Assembly (NCBI GenBank): GCA_903918195.1
Contig: CAIXDS010000240.1
Span: 1-58,524 of the forward strand
Length of the DNA stretch: 58,524 nt
Direction: 5' to 3'
From: an uncultured Acetobacteraceae bacterium
GTDB lineage: Bacteria > Pseudomonadota > Alphaproteobacteria > Acetobacterales > Acetobacteraceae
The notes under the pieces were generated by a model. That model worked only from the letters and a program-made list of their open reading frames with translations, was not told where the DNA came from and did not search any database. The position numbers and the translations under genes were made by a program. This document shows positions 36,411-48,900 of this stretch, piece after piece; positions within the stretch are counted from its first letter, which is position 1; each line of letters starts with the position of its first letter.

Positions 36411-38213
36411 ATGGGGGCATGGGAAGGGGTACGGACGGCGTTGGCGGAGCTGCGTGGCGGTGCCGTTACCCCGTTCGACCGCATCCGTGCCGAGCAGGTC
36501 GCCGGGCTGTACCGCACTGGCCCAATCGGCGTCGCTGGCGCGCTGATCGCAGCGGTGATCCTGACTGCGGTGTTGGTACAGGTCGGTGCCGTCGACGTCG
36601 GCACCGCGCTGGGTCTGGATTGCAGCGTGACTGTGATCGCCGGCGCGCATGTCGCGCTCTGCCGCCGCTACCGCCGGCTGGCCCCGCCGCCCGAACAATG
36701 GCGCCGCTGGGCACGCCGTTTCGCGGCGGCCAGCCTTGCCGAAGGCCTGTTTTGGGGCAGCCTGTCGGTCGGCCTGCCCGGGCATGCACGGCTGGAAGAC
36801 CAATTGCTGATCATGCTGGTAACCTCGGCGGTCGTGTCCGGTGCGGCCGCGGCGTTCGGCAACCTGTTGTCGGCGTTCTATGCGATCTTCCTGCCGGCAA
36901 TTGCGCCGTTTTTAATCCAGAACGCAATGCATCGGGATCTGCTGCACGGCGCCCTGGCGTTGCTGGCACTGGTGTACATCCTCGCGTTCTCCGCCCTCGC
37001 CCAGCGGCTGAACGCCGAACTGATCGCAATGCTGCACATGCGGTTCGCCAATCTCGACCTTGCCGAAAATCTGCGCCAGCAGAAGGAACTGGCTGAGCAG
37101 GCGAACCAGGCCAAGACGCGCTTCCTGGCCGCCGCCAGCCATGATCTGCGCCAGCCGCTGCACGCGCTGGCAATGTTCGCCGGTGCCCTGCGCGAAGCCG
37201 AAGCACCGGAGGACATGCGGCGCATCGCCGAGCACATCGACGCGTCAATCGGCGTCATGCGGCTGCTGCTCGGCGCGCTGCTCGACATCTCGCGCCTGGA
37301 TGCCGGAGCGGTGGAAGTGCATCCACAGACGTTCGCCATCCAACCAATGCTGGAGCGGTTGGCGCGCGAGCACGTGGCCGATGCCGAAGCCTACCGGCTG
37401 AGCCTGCGTGTGCGCCCCAGCGCCGCCTGCGTGCGCAGCGACCCGGTGCTGCTGGAGCGGATGCTGCGCAACCTGCTCGGCAACGCGCTGCGCTACACCG
37501 CCCGCGGCGGCGTGCTGGTCGGCGCCCGTCGCCGCGGGGCACACCTGCTGCTGCAGGTGGCCGACACCGGCCGCGGCATTCCGCTTGCTGAGCAGGAGCG
37601 CGTGTTCGAGGAGTTCTATCAACTCGCCAATCCTGAACGCGACCGGACGAAAGGGCTGGGGCTCGGCCTTGCCATCGTGCGGCGGATGGGCAGCCTGCTG
37701 GGCTGTCCGGTTACGCTGCGTTCGGTGCCTGGGCGCGGGTCGGTGTTCACCATCGCGGTGCCGCTCGCGCTGCCGGTGCCGGCTGAGCCGGTTCCGCTGC
37801 ATGCGAGGGCGCCATCCATAACGTTACCGCACGGCGGCCTGATCCTGGTGACCGATGATAACGCGGCAGCGCTGACCGCGATCTGCGTTGCGTTGCAGCA
37901 ATGGGGACACGAAGTGGTCGCTGCCGCCACGTACGACGAACTTCTGAAGCATGTCGCGGAACTGCGGTCCGTGCCCGACCTGCTGATCTGCGACTACCGG
38001 TTACCCGGACCGACCGACGGAATTCGCGCCGTCCATTTGCTGCGTGCGGAGTTCAACGAGGAGATCCCGGCCTTGCTGATCACCGGCGACACCGCTCCCG
38101 ACCGGCTTCGGGAGGCCAGGGACAGCGGCATCCTGCTGCTGCACAAGCCGGTGGCCTTTAGCAGGTTGCGCGCCGCGGTCGGCAACATGCTGCGCCGACC
38201 GGTGCCGGGTTAG
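36411..38213 (+). CDS. Membrane hybrid histidine kinase with C-terminal receiver
   Basis: 600 residues. Five or six membrane segments (about 40-205, e.g. PIGVAGALIAAVILTAVLVQ) lack an obvious extracellular sensor. A short coiled coil and HisKA follow (FLAAASHDLRQPLHALAMFA, His244), then HATPase boxes (NLLGNALRYT, DTGRGIPL, GLGLGLAIV) and a C-terminal receiver with Asp528 (LLICDYRLPG). The SHDLRQP form is typical of this kinase class in alphaproteobacteria. Its stop codon overlaps, tail to tail, that of a LuxR-type regulator on the other strand, which is its likely partner. Given its position it may control the glycan block or the giant protein gene. Confidence 0.9.
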   Translation: MGAWEGVRTALAELRGGAVTPFDRIRAEQVAGLYRTGPIGVAGALIAAVILTAVLVQVGAVDVGTALGLDCSVTVIAGAHVALCRRYRRLAPPPEQWRRWARRFAAASLAEGLFWGSLSVGLPGHARLEDQLLIMLVTSAVVSGAAAAFGNLLSAFYAIFLPAIAPFLIQNAMHRDLLHGALALLALVYILAFSALAQRLNAELIAMLHMRFANLDLAENLRQQKELAEQANQAKTRFLAAASHDLRQPLHALAMFAGALREAEAPEDMRRIAEHIDASIGVMRLLLGALLDISRLDAGAVEVHPQTFAIQPMLERLAREHVADAEAYRLSLRVRPSAACVRSDPVLLERMLRNLLGNALRYTARGGVLVGARRRGAHLLLQVADTGRGIPLAEQERVFEEFYQLANPERDRTKGLGLGLAIVRRMGSLLGCPVTLRSVPGRGSVFTIAVPLALPVPAEPVPLHARAPSITLPHGGLILVTDDNAAALTAICVALQQWGHEVVAAATYDELLKHVAELRSVPDLLICDYRLPGPTDGIRAVHLLRAEFNEEIPALLITGDTAPDRLREARDSGILLLHKPVAFSRLRAAVGNMLRRPVPG

Positions 38214-38848
38214 ATCAGCCGCGCCTCGCGTGCCGCTGCCGACGCCTGGGTACGATTGATCACGTTCAGCGAACGGAAGATCGCCGTCACGTGCACCTTC
38301 ACCGTCTTTTCGGACAGGCTGAGTGCCTGCGCAATCGCCTTGTTGGGCAGTCCATGTGCCAGCAGCTTCAGCACATCGATCTGGCGCCCGGTCAGTTCCA
38401 ACCGGGCCTCGGGCCTCGCGGCAGAGCGGCGCGGCGGACTGTCCGCGCTCCTCTCCCAAGCCAGCAGTGGGGGCACGTACACATTTCCTGCGAGCACAAA
38501 GTCCAGCACCGACAGCAGCGTGAGCGGGTCGGCCGTTTTTGGCACATATCCAAGCGCGCCGGCAGCCAGCGCCCGGCGTACGTCGCGCGGGTTCTCCGAC
38601 CCGGCGAGCACGATCACCGGCAGGTCGGCATGCTGTTGCCCGAACGCCTCGATGAGGCGCACGCCTGCCATGCCCGGCAGCACCAGATCGAGCAGCACCG
38701 CATCCAGGTTCGGCTCGGCCCGCGCCAACGCCAGCGCCTCTTCGCCGTCGCACGCCTGCAGCACGCGGACGTCGGCGCGCGCCTGCTGCAGCAGGGCGGA
38801 GACACCCTCCCTCACAATCGCGTGATCATCAACCAGCAGTAACCGCAT
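38210..38848 (-). CDS. LuxR/NarL-family response regulator
   Basis: 212 residues: a receiver domain (MRLLLVDDHAIVREGVSALL, Asp54 in VLLDLVLPGMAG, Lys in VPKTADP) and a C-terminal helix-turn-helix (ELTGRQIDVLKLLAHGLPNK, then LSLSEKTVKVHVTAIFRSLN). The TAA stop (38210-38212) and the kinase TAG (38211-38213) share bases. It is transcribed toward the kinase, away from the giant protein gene. The 1.1-kb region upstream holds palindromes that may be its binding sites. Confidence 0.92.
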   Translation of the reverse strand: MRLLLVDDHAIVREGVSALLQQARADVRVLQACDGEEALALARAEPNLDAVLLDLVLPGMAGVRLIEAFGQQHADLPVIVLAGSENPRDVRRALAAGALGYVPKTADPLTLLSVLDFVLAGNVYVPPLLAWERSADSPPRRSAARPEARLELTGRQIDVLKLLAHGLPNKAIAQALSLSEKTVKVHVTAIFRSLNVINRTQASAAAREARLI

Positions 38849-38912
38849 CAGCTCTCCTCGTTTCGTCGCGGTTGGAAAAACTACCCGAAATCACAACTAT
38901 CTGTCACTCTTT

Positions 38913-38922
38913 GTCCTAGGAC
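38913..38922. promoter_or_regulatory. GTCCTAGGAC palindrome, copy 1
   Basis: A perfect 10-bp palindrome 65 bp upstream of the LuxR-type regulator start codon. An identical copy lies 440 bp further toward the giant gene. It could be an autoregulatory site of that regulator. Confidence 0.35.
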
Positions 38923-39352
38923 TTATGGCGGAGGCAAAACTGATAGCGTTACCATTATGAATATGTATCGTTATAAAAAATCTAGCGTAAACAATTAACA
39001 TATAGGAGTACACACAACTTATCTACTGTTCGAACAGACCGTAGTCGCAATTAGAAAGCCGAATATATCAGCCTTCGCAACTTCGTATATTTCTATTCTC
39101 TAACCTGAATCCAGCTTTATTCATTTTATTTTCGCTGTTCGCGGGTCGATCACGCCTGCTCTGATGCAACCGACATGGCCATCATCACGCGCGGCGCCAT
39201 TGGACGGCAGGACGCTGCCGGCACGCTGAACGTACTGAACGCAAGCCAGTTGCAGGCACCTTCGTGCTCCACCGGTCACGCTGGACCTGGGTGTTGGCCA
39301 GCCAGGCCATGCATCACGACCGACGCATGGTAATCGCCTGAACGCCGTTTCG

Positions 39353-39374
39353 GTCCTAGGACGGTCCTAAGACC
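39353..39374. promoter_or_regulatory. GTCCTAGGAC palindrome, copy 2, with adjacent imperfect copy
   Basis: GTCCTAGGAC at 39353-39362 is followed directly by GGTCCTAAGACC (39363-39374), which keeps the GGTC/GACC arms. Two adjacent half-matching sites suggest cooperative binding of a dimeric regulator. Confidence 0.35.
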
Positions 39375-39419
39375 GCGGCGGGCTTAAGTCCCTCTTGCGA
39401 AGAGAAAAGCTGTTCGTTA

Positions 39420-39440
39420 ACGTCTTGTAGACGTCTTTTT
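39420..39440 (+). terminator. Terminator-like hairpin
   Basis: ACGTCT (39420-39425), loop TGT and AGACGT (39429-39434) are followed by CTTTTTG. The stem is short, but the T-run makes this one of the better rho-independent candidates in the window. Confidence 0.4.
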
Positions 39441-39452
39441 GTTCGAGAATTC

Positions 39453-39764
39453 ATGGGTATGCATAGGAAATCTGCAACAACCCATCACTGGGCATCGGCA
39501 GTCAACGGCGATTGGATGCCGTCCGGACATCCACACGCAATGGGTGTGGCCGTTGCCATCGATGCTACCGAGGCCAGGGATGCCGCCGCGCCCGGAATGG
39601 GCGATCCATTCATCACCGTGTCGTCTCTCATGGGCGGCCTCATCGTCGGGCTGAGCATTGCTCATGCAGGTGAAACGGGAACCGCATGGGCGCCCTCACG
39701 AATAGCAGCCTCCAGAGGTTGGACAGCCGCGGATTTGGCCAGGGAGTTCAATCGTGATGAATAG
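39453..39764 (+). pseudogene. Possible decayed start of a secreted repeat protein
   Basis: A 103-codon frame whose beginning (THHWASAVNGDWMPSG, then VAVAIDATEARDA) resembles the N-terminal W-T-S-A-x-G-D-W / IDAT pattern of large beta-strand-repeat secreted proteins, as in the giant protein 170 bp downstream (DWTGSGDGSTWNDPKNW). The rest does not continue that pattern. It may be an eroded paralogue or a chance frame; no ribosome binding site is convincing. Confidence 0.25.
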
Positions 39765-39931
39765 CAGGACGCTGAGTAACATCGGCTCCTTCCTTCCTCG
39801 CATTCCGGATACAAGATACGGTATATTTTCAAACGATAGCAGCTTGATCGTGAACAGAATTAGCATATCTGGACCGCAAAACTGCCCGAACCAATGGGAC
39901 CACCTCACCGTTCACAACGGAGTACCTGGCA

Positions 39932-42900
39932 ATGCCCAGCGATACATATGATTGGACCGGAAGCGGCGACGGTTCTACATGGAACGATCCCAAAAACTGG
40001 AACGATATAACAACAAATAACCCCAGCGGTTTCCCCGAACCTAATGATTACGCGTATTTTTATACCACCGCATCGCTCAACGGAACGACTGGCAACGCGC
40101 AATCTATTATTTTATACGCCAATAGTAACATTTCGAACAGCACATTGAATGCACAGCAGTATATTCTTTTTTATGCGAACGGCAATATTCTGAACAGCAC
40201 ACTGAATGCACAATGGCTTGACATCGCAGCGAATGTCAGCGTGTCTGGCGGCTCAATTAAACTGCAAAATTCTGGCTACAACGCTCTCACTATCGCCTAT
40301 GATGGCAACAGTACATTGACCCTTACGGGCGGCGCCACCGTCACCGCAGATTCAGGAGACCCGGTCATAGCTGCCGTGACAGTGGGCGCAACGGCTGGAG
40401 AAACCGGCACGCTCAACATAAACGACGGTTCCAGCCTGACGACGACGACCGGCGACGATATTGCAATTGATGGTACTGCTTTTGTTAATATCACCAACAA
40501 TGCCAAATTTATCGCGATAAGTACTGGTAATTACTTCACTCTCACCCTTGGCAGAGATGTGTCAGGGCAAGCGATCGTCTCCGTCACCAGTGGAGCTCAA
40601 CTCATCGCCAATACCGGAGGCGGTCTTGGAATTGGCGGTGCTGGCTCGGAATTGACGGTCTCGGCAGGTGGCACTCTGACCGTCGATGCTACGGATATTG
40701 GGTACGGTCCCGTCGCATCATGGAGTGGATCTTTAACGATCACGGGCGCCGGCTCGACGGGAAGCGACACCGGCGTGATGGTCGTCGGCGCCAATGGAGA
40801 CGGCAGCGTCACGGTCTCGCAGGGTGGGGCTCTGTCGATCGGAAGTGACAATAACCTCGCAGACACTGACAGCGTGTATCTTGGCATCGACGCTGGTGGC
40901 AGCGGCACGATGAACGTGACTGACTCGCATACCAACGTGACGGTCAATGGTCAGGTCGATGACGGCCTTGCCGGCACGGGTTACCTGATGCTCCAAAGCG
41001 GCGCCAGCATGACGACCGGCGACGCGACCGGCGGCACCGCCGAGGGCATCGATATCGGCAACGATGCCGGCGGCAGCGGCACGTTCATCGTCCAGGGTAG
41101 CGGCACGAAGCTCACCAATGTCGGCCAAATCGTCGTCGGCGAGTATGGTACGGGCACATTCACCATCGCCGATGGTGCGCAGGTCACTACGTCGATCAAT
41201 GCAAATCTGCAAACGTCCGGCTTCGATGTTGCCTCCGGCCAGGGCAGCACAGGCACCGTGACTATCACCGGCGCTGGCACATCGCTCAGCGCAACCGATA
41301 TCGATCTCGATAGCCTGGGCGCCGCGACAGTTACCATTTCGGACGGTGCACAGGTCACCGATAGCGGCGATTTCACTCTCGACCCGCAGAATGGCGGCAA
41401 CGTGGACGTCACGCTCACCGGCGCCAACACGTTACTCTCGGTCGGCGGCGCGGTTTATGTCGGCGGTTCAGGAACGGGCACTGCCACCCTCAACATTCAG
41501 GATGGTGCGACGCTCGATGCCCCTCCCGATCTCATCATTGCCCAGAACGCGGCGCCGACGGCGCAAAATCCGCCCACCGATCCCGACACCGGCTTCCGCC
41601 TCGACGCTATCCAGGTCATCAACGTCAACGGGGCAACCGGCGCGACCCTCCATGCCAACCAGATCATCGTGGGCCAAGCCGGCAATGGCGCGCTGATCGT
41701 CGCCGGCGGCACCATCATCGCCGACGACACTCTGACCATCGGTGATAAGGCCGGAAGCCAAGGGCAGTTCCTGCTCGATGGCACTAATTCTTCACTTGAA
41801 TCGCAAGACGTAACGGTTGGCAGTGCTGGCAAAGGCCTGTTGTCCATTGGCAACGGCAACGAGGCCACGACCGACGGCGACGCGACCGTCGGTGCCGAAG
41901 CAGATGGCAGCGGCTTCGTCACCGTCGGCGATGCATCTGGTTCGAGCACCGGGGGCGCGGATTGGTCGATCAGTGGTTCGCTGACGGTCGGCGGCGGCGG
42001 CGCGGGCACAGTCACCGTTACCCCCGCCTCGAGCCTCAGTGTCGGTGGTAACCTGGTTGTTGGCGATCAGGCGGGCAGCAAGGGCCACCTCACATTCACC
42101 GGCGGCAGCCTGTCCATGCCAGGCGGCACGATCACGGTCGGCAACCAGGGCAGCGGCTCGTTGCTGTTCCAGACGGGAGCGACATTGTCGGGCGGAACGA
42201 CGCTGCACGTGCCGTCCGTCGTGCTCGGAGCCGTACTCGGCAGTTCCGGTTCAATGACGGTCACCGGCCTCGGCACGTCGATCGAGATTGACGACCTGAC
42301 CGTGGGCGAGGCAGGGACGGGAAGCCTCTCGGTCACTTCGGACGCCACGCTCGTTGTCGATGGCATGGCTGATGTGGGTGCCGACGCGATTGGCGCAACC
42401 CAGAAACTGACACTCGATTCCGGCGGCACGATGAGCGTGACCGGCGATCTCACCCTCGGCACGGCTGCCATTGCGTCGGTATCCATCAAAGGCGGCGCGC
42501 AACTGGCGGGCGATAGCAATGTCGTGCTCGGTGACGAAGCCGGTGGCGCCGCCGGTCTCGTGACAGTTTCCGGAACCTCCGCAGGTGCGACCAATCACAT
42601 CCCATCAGGTCTCGGCTACGGTCTTACGCTTACGATCGGCGACCACGGCATCGGTAAACTGACGATCTCCGGCGGCGGCCTGGTGGCCCCAACGCCGGGC
42701 GGTACCGGCGAAATCGATGTTGCCGCCGAGCAAGGCAGTCAAGGGACGGTGACCCTGAGCGGATCAGGCTCCGCTCTGAAGGGTAAAACCCTCTATCTGG
42801 GCGGCACCACGTCAGCCGCCGGTGGCCTCGGGAAATTGAGCATCGGCAGCGGCGCCAGCGTCACGATCTCAGGCGCCGCCTATCTTTGGAACCGGGCGAG

Positions 42901-45900
42901 TGCGACAGTTTCCGGTGGTCATTTCGCCGTCGGCTTGTTGACGATCGCCAAGGGCGCCTCGGTCAGCGGCAACGGCACCCTGTCGGGTTCGATCACGGAT
43001 AACGGCATCCTTACGGCATCGGGTGGCTTGCTCGATGTGGTGGGTTCCCTGTCGGGAAGCGGGTCCGTCAACATCAATAGCGGCGCAACGCTTGAGCTCG
43101 CCAACAGCGCCGATGGCGTCACGATCCACTTCAAGGGCACCGGCGACACGCTGCAGCTCGATGATTCAGCCAACGTCACGAGCACGATATCGGGCTTTAC
43201 CGCGGGCGATACGATCGAACTTGCCGGCCTGACCGCGACGTCGGCGGAGGATACCTCGGGAACGCTCGACGTTTATGACGGCACGAGCCTCGTCGCGTCC
43301 TTCGCGCTCAGCGGCAATTACGAAGGCGCCAATTTCGATGTGAGCAAAAATTCGACCGGAACTGCGATCACGCTCGATCCGAGCCAACCGCCGGGCTTGC
43401 CGGTTGTCACCTCGAGCCCTCTTGCCGTCTCCGTGCCGGCCACCATTGCGGGCGAAGCCGGCACCGCGGTTCCGGTGGCCGGTCTCGCGGTGAACGACAG
43501 CGCGACGGGGGCCACGATTACGGTGGAGTTGCTCACCGCAACGGGCCTGCTTGCCGCCACTACCGGCGCCACCGGCGGGGGCGGAACCATCACGACGGCA
43601 GCGGATGGAACGGGGCTCGTTATCACGGGCAGCCTGGATCAGGTGAATGCCGACCTTTCGACCGTAACCTATACCTCGTCCGCGACTGGAGCGGACGCGA
43701 TCCAGGCAATCGCGACCGACTCCGCCGGCAATAGCGACGAAGATACAACAAACATCACCGCGTCGGGCCAGTCACTGACCCTTGCCTTACCCGGTGCCGA
43801 GACTTTGACAGCGCTGGTATCGAGTCCGATCACGGGAATCGGTATCACCGACACATTGAGTGCCGGCGCAGAGCTGACGGTAACCATATCGGACACCACC
43901 GGCGCATTGGCAGCCGACGAAAACGGCGCGAGCACCGTCACTGGAACCGGTACAGCGACGCTCGTCATCACCGGCGATCTCGCCGATGTCAACGCGGACC
44001 TTGCCTCGCTCAGCTATACCGGCGCCTCGACCGGCGTTGCTGCAACCGAGACCGATACGATCGTTGTGTCGGTGGATGACGGCGCTGGCGGAACGGCGAA
44101 TGGGACGATCGCCGTCACCGTCGATCGAGCATCTGACCAGACACCGTTCATCGAGGCACCGGCCAGCGAAACTGTTCCGTCGTCTGCGCCGGCGAGCATT
44201 GCCGGCGTGAGCCTTGTTGTCGCCGACAGCACCGGGAAGACCTTTACCGTCACCTTGTCGGACACCAGCGGAACGCTCTCGGTGGGACAGGATGGCGCGA
44301 GCGTCGTAACAGGTGCCGGCAGTACAAAACTGACGATTACCGGCGACCTTGCTGATGTCAACGCGGATCTCGCGTCGCTGACATACGCCGGCGCATTGTC
44401 GGCTCTGGGCAGCGATACGATTTCCATTGCCGTCGCGGATAGTTTTGGTCTCACAGAAAGCACCTCGATCGCCGTCACGGCGCAGACGGTGGTCTTCCCT
44501 GCTGGCACCGATACCGTCAATGGCGCGCATTCGGTCGGGCAGATCGACGTCGCGGGCACCGTGACATTTGCCGGGGCGGTTACGGTGACCGGGATCCCAG
44601 GCGATGACCGCGCCGTTGTCGTCGATGGCGGCGGCGACGCGATATTCGGCGCGGGTGCTTCCCTGACGACGACAGGCAGCGTGGTTGTTGGCGAGTCCGG
44701 ATCGGGAACTCTCGTGCTCTCGGACGGCGCAACGGCACATCTCTCAGGCGCAACATCGACCGGGCCTGCCGATGCCCTCGATATCGGGACCGGCGGATCT
44801 GTCACGCTCGAAGGCCTAGGGACAAGCCTCACGACCGACGGCGGCATCACGATCAATGGTGGCAGCGCGACTCTCTCGATCATGGACGGGGCCATCGTCA
44901 CCGCCCTGTCCGACGAAGCCGGTGGCGCCGGCGCCGCAATTTCAATTTCCGGCGCACTGGTGCTTGTACAGGGCTCGGAAGCAGCTCTCAACGCCACAAG
45001 CTCTGATATCACTGTTGGTGCCGCTGGCGTGTTCGAAGTGCAGGCGGGAGGTGATGCGAGCGTCGCCAGTCTTTCCGTAAGCGGCAGTGCTGTTCCGGAT
45101 GAAGATGGTTCGGTTTCGGTTGACGGCACTCTCGATGTCGCAAATGCCATCACGGTCGATGGCGGCGCGCTCCAAATAGACGGTACTGTCAATGCGGCAT
45201 CGATCGACATCACCGATGGTGGCACGCTCTCTTATTACGGTGGGAATGTCGGAGCACCCATCGTCGTGGATGGCGGCATGTTTGACGATGATCTCCTCGG
45301 CAATGCTTCCAATACGGTCAGCGGAGTCACCCTGACCGGCGGCACTGATAACGTGAACAGGTACGGTACAGCTAAAATAAATGTCACGTTTGCAACTGGT
45401 GCAGATGCCACACTGGTAACTGAGACTAGCTATCTTGCACAGATATCCGCCTTCGCTCTCGGCGATACAATCGATCTGACGGATGTCTCCTATAACTCCT
45501 CAGACACCGCAACGCTCAATTCCGGCAACCTGCTGTCCATTACGAAAAAAACGGGTGGGGATTACAAGATCCAGCTCGACCCGAGTCAGAATTTCGCCGG
45601 TCTGAATTTTGTCCTCAATGATGATGGGGCCGACCGTGTCGATCTTCGCCTAACCGGTCAGCTGGCCCTCACCTATACCTGGGCACAACCAACCGACGGC
45701 AGTTTCGATGATGCCGGCGCCTGGACACCGACCGGCGGACCGCCAGGCCCCGAGCAGACCGCCGTTTTCGGGGCCGGCACATATACGGTTAACGGTTCGG
45801 GCACTGCCGGCCAGATTGACGTGGATGGCAATATCACCTTCACCGGCGCGATTGCCGCCCTCGGCAATACCAGTGGCTCCGACGCCCTCGTCGTCGACCA

Positions 45901-48900
45901 ACAAGGCTCGCTCACCCTTGATGGTGGCGCGTCAGTGACCGTTGGCGACGGCGCAAATGCGGTGCAGGTCGTCATCGGCGACGCTGGCAGCGGCGCTCTC
46001 ACGCTTGCCGCAGGCGCGAAATTTATTTTTTACGGCCCATTCGTCATCGGCAACCTGGCGGGTTCGACGGGTATTGTCACGATCAACGGGGGCATCATCG
46101 ACGTCGGAACTTACCTCAGTAGCGATAATCTTATTGTCGGCGATCAAGGATCCGCCGGTCTGTATGTCGAAGCGAATTCTTCCGTCGCAATTGCGGGTGA
46201 CATCGATATCGCGGCGAACACGACCGGCTCCGGGACGCTCAATGTCGTTGATTCTACGCTCAGTGGATATGGACTGGCGGTCGGGGGCACGGCGGATCAG
46301 TCCGGCGGACAAGGTGCGATTTTAGTTTCTAATGGTTCTATCGATGTTTCCGACGTGACGATCTGGGGAAGCGGGACCATCACCATGCACGGCGGCTTCT
46401 TGAGCGCCGGCACGATATCGGTGCAGGCGGGCGGCCTCATCTCAGGTAGCGGCACTATCTCTGCTGGCACCATCACGGATAACGGCACGATTTCGATCGA
46501 TCCGAATACGGCACTTGTTATCAATGGCGCGAACATCGCCGGGACGGGTTCGATCGCTATCGGGGCAGGTGGCACGCTGGTGCTTGGGCCCAACATCAGC
46601 CTTGCCAGCATCGGCGCGATGACGTTCGCCAGCGGCAGCACGCTCGATCTTTACCACGAGACGCTCACCACCGCTCAGTTGCTGGCGCTCGATACCGGCG
46701 CTGCGTCTCTCATCCTCGATCAAGGCACCACCCTCACCAACACCGGCGCCACGCTGAATGTCGGCGCCGGCACCACGCTCGGAACGGTCACTCTGGACGG
46801 CACTATCGTCGGCGGCACCATCGTCGATGCCGGCAGCGGCCTTATCGGGAAATATGGCACGCTCTCCGGCGTGACCGTCCAGGGCACGCTCGATCTGAGC
46901 GCCGCCTCCAACGACCTTGGGGTCACCGGTGGCATCACGCTTGAGGGGGCAAACGGCACCGGGCCTGGCACGGTCAACCTGACCGGCGCCGGTAGCGGTT
47001 TGGATTTGTACAGCTCCGTCACACTCAACAACGCCACCATCAATATCGGCAATAACAGCAGCGTCTATTCCGGAGAGAACGGAGCCCCCGCCGTCCTCAC
47101 CCTTGGCAGCAGCCTCTCCGTCGTCCAGGCGGCTGGTGGCGCCACTCTGCAAGATGCCGGCAACACCGGCGACGGGATTGTCAACGACGGCTCGATCGCC
47201 GCCGCCGTCTCCGGCGGCTATTTCTACATCAACGGCAACAGCTTCACCAACAACGGTCGTATCTCCGTCGCCAACGGCGATCAGTTTAATATCGATAGCC
47301 GCAACTTCATCAACACCGGCACCATCGTGATCGGGGCAGGTGGCACGCTGGTGGTGGGAGACAACACCAGCCTTACCAACAGCGGCACCGTCATCTTCGC
47401 TAGCGGCAGCGCGTTCGGTTTCTACTATGAGACGCTCACCACTGCCCAGTTGCTCACCGATGCCCAGGTGCTAGGGTTTGATGAAAGCAATGCGTCGCTT
47501 ATCCTCGGCCAAGGCACCACCCTCACCAACACCGGCGCCACGCTGAACGTCGGCGTTGGCACCACGTTCGGCACGGTCGCCCTGCAAGGCACCATCGTCG
47601 GCGGTACCATCGCCGATGCCGGCGGCGGCCTTATCGGTAACAGCGCCACACTCTCCGGCGTAACCTACCAGGGCACGCTCGATCTGAACGCCAGCAACGC
47701 CAACCTTACGATCATCGATGGCATCACGCTTGCGGGTGCTGGCGACACCGGAGCAGGCACGGTCAATCTGACCGGCAGTTATAGCCATTTGAATATCGAC
47801 GGCACCACCACGCTCAACGACGCCACCATCAACATCGGCAATAATGGTGCCGTCTATTCCACAGAGAACGGAGCGGCCGCCGTCCTCACCCTTGGCAGCA
47901 GCCTCTCCATCGTCCAGGCGGCTGATGGCGCCTCTCTGCAAGATGGCGGCAATGCCGGCGATGGGATCGTCAACGACGGTTCGATCACCGCCGCAGTGTC
48001 GGGCGGCTATTTTTATATCCTCGGCGCCAGCTTTATCAACAACGGCAGCATTTCCATCTCCAACGGCGATGCGCTTGAGATCGGCAGCAGCAATTTCACG
48101 AACACGGGCATCATTGGCGTCAGCGGCGGCCGGCTGGACATCGCGAGCGGTACGACATTCACCAACACGGGCACCATCGATGCCGCCGGCGGCACGCTCA
48201 CGCTCAACAGCACTTTGGGTGGCACCGGGCGGCTGCAGATCGAGGCCGGCGCAACGCTGGAACTCGCCAGCGGCGCAGAGGCCGGCAGCAACACCATCGC
48301 CTTCGATGGCCGTGGCGCCACCTTGGAGATCGGCGATTCGGACATGCCAACCGGCACGATCGCCGGCTTCGCCGCGACCGACACGATCGACCTGGCCAAC
48401 GTGTCGTACGCATCTGGCGTCCAGGCCAACCTCCTGGCCCGCAATGTCCTGGAGATTACCGAAACCGGCGCGGGTACGTTCGACCTCCAACTCGATCCCG
48501 CCCAGAATTTCAGCGGCACGACTTTCTCACTTGTTGCGGATGAGTTCGGGGGCACCGATATCACCACCGCCATCCCGCCGGTCGTCACGCTCGCCCCCTC
48601 GCCCACCGCAGTCAACAGCCAGCCCGCCATCCTGGGCACTGCCGCTCCCGGCCTGGGTACCGATGGGCTGTCGGTGGCGCTGATCGCGGATGCCGACTTC
48701 GCAACCGGCAGCACACTGGTGTTGAACGACGGTACCCTGCTCTACACGCCAGGGGTGATCACCACCGCTAACGCCGGCCCCGACATCATCAGCTATTCCG
48801 TTACCGACACAGTGACTGGCGCGGTGACAACCGAGATGCAGACCGTGACGCTGGGGACTTTCTCCGGCGTTGCCGAGGACGGCTACATCATTGGCGGCAC

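Larger units (their letters stand above)
38849..39931. other. Long AT-richer regulatory region between LuxR regulator and giant protein gene
   Basis: The region 38870-39140 is strongly AT-rich for this window. It contains two identical decamer palindromes (GTCCTAGGAC at 38913-38922 and 39353-39362), a related imperfect copy (39363-39374), CTGTTCGAACAG at 39026-39037 and a terminator-like hairpin at 39420-39440. A 103-codon frame at 39453-39764 is listed separately. The region probably contains promoters for both flanking genes. Confidence 0.5.

Noticed and set aside
39026..39037. CTGTTCGAACAG as a possible SOS box
   Set aside because: The alphaproteobacterial LexA site is a direct repeat (GTTC-N7-GTTC), which this palindrome does not match, and no damage-response gene is adjacent.
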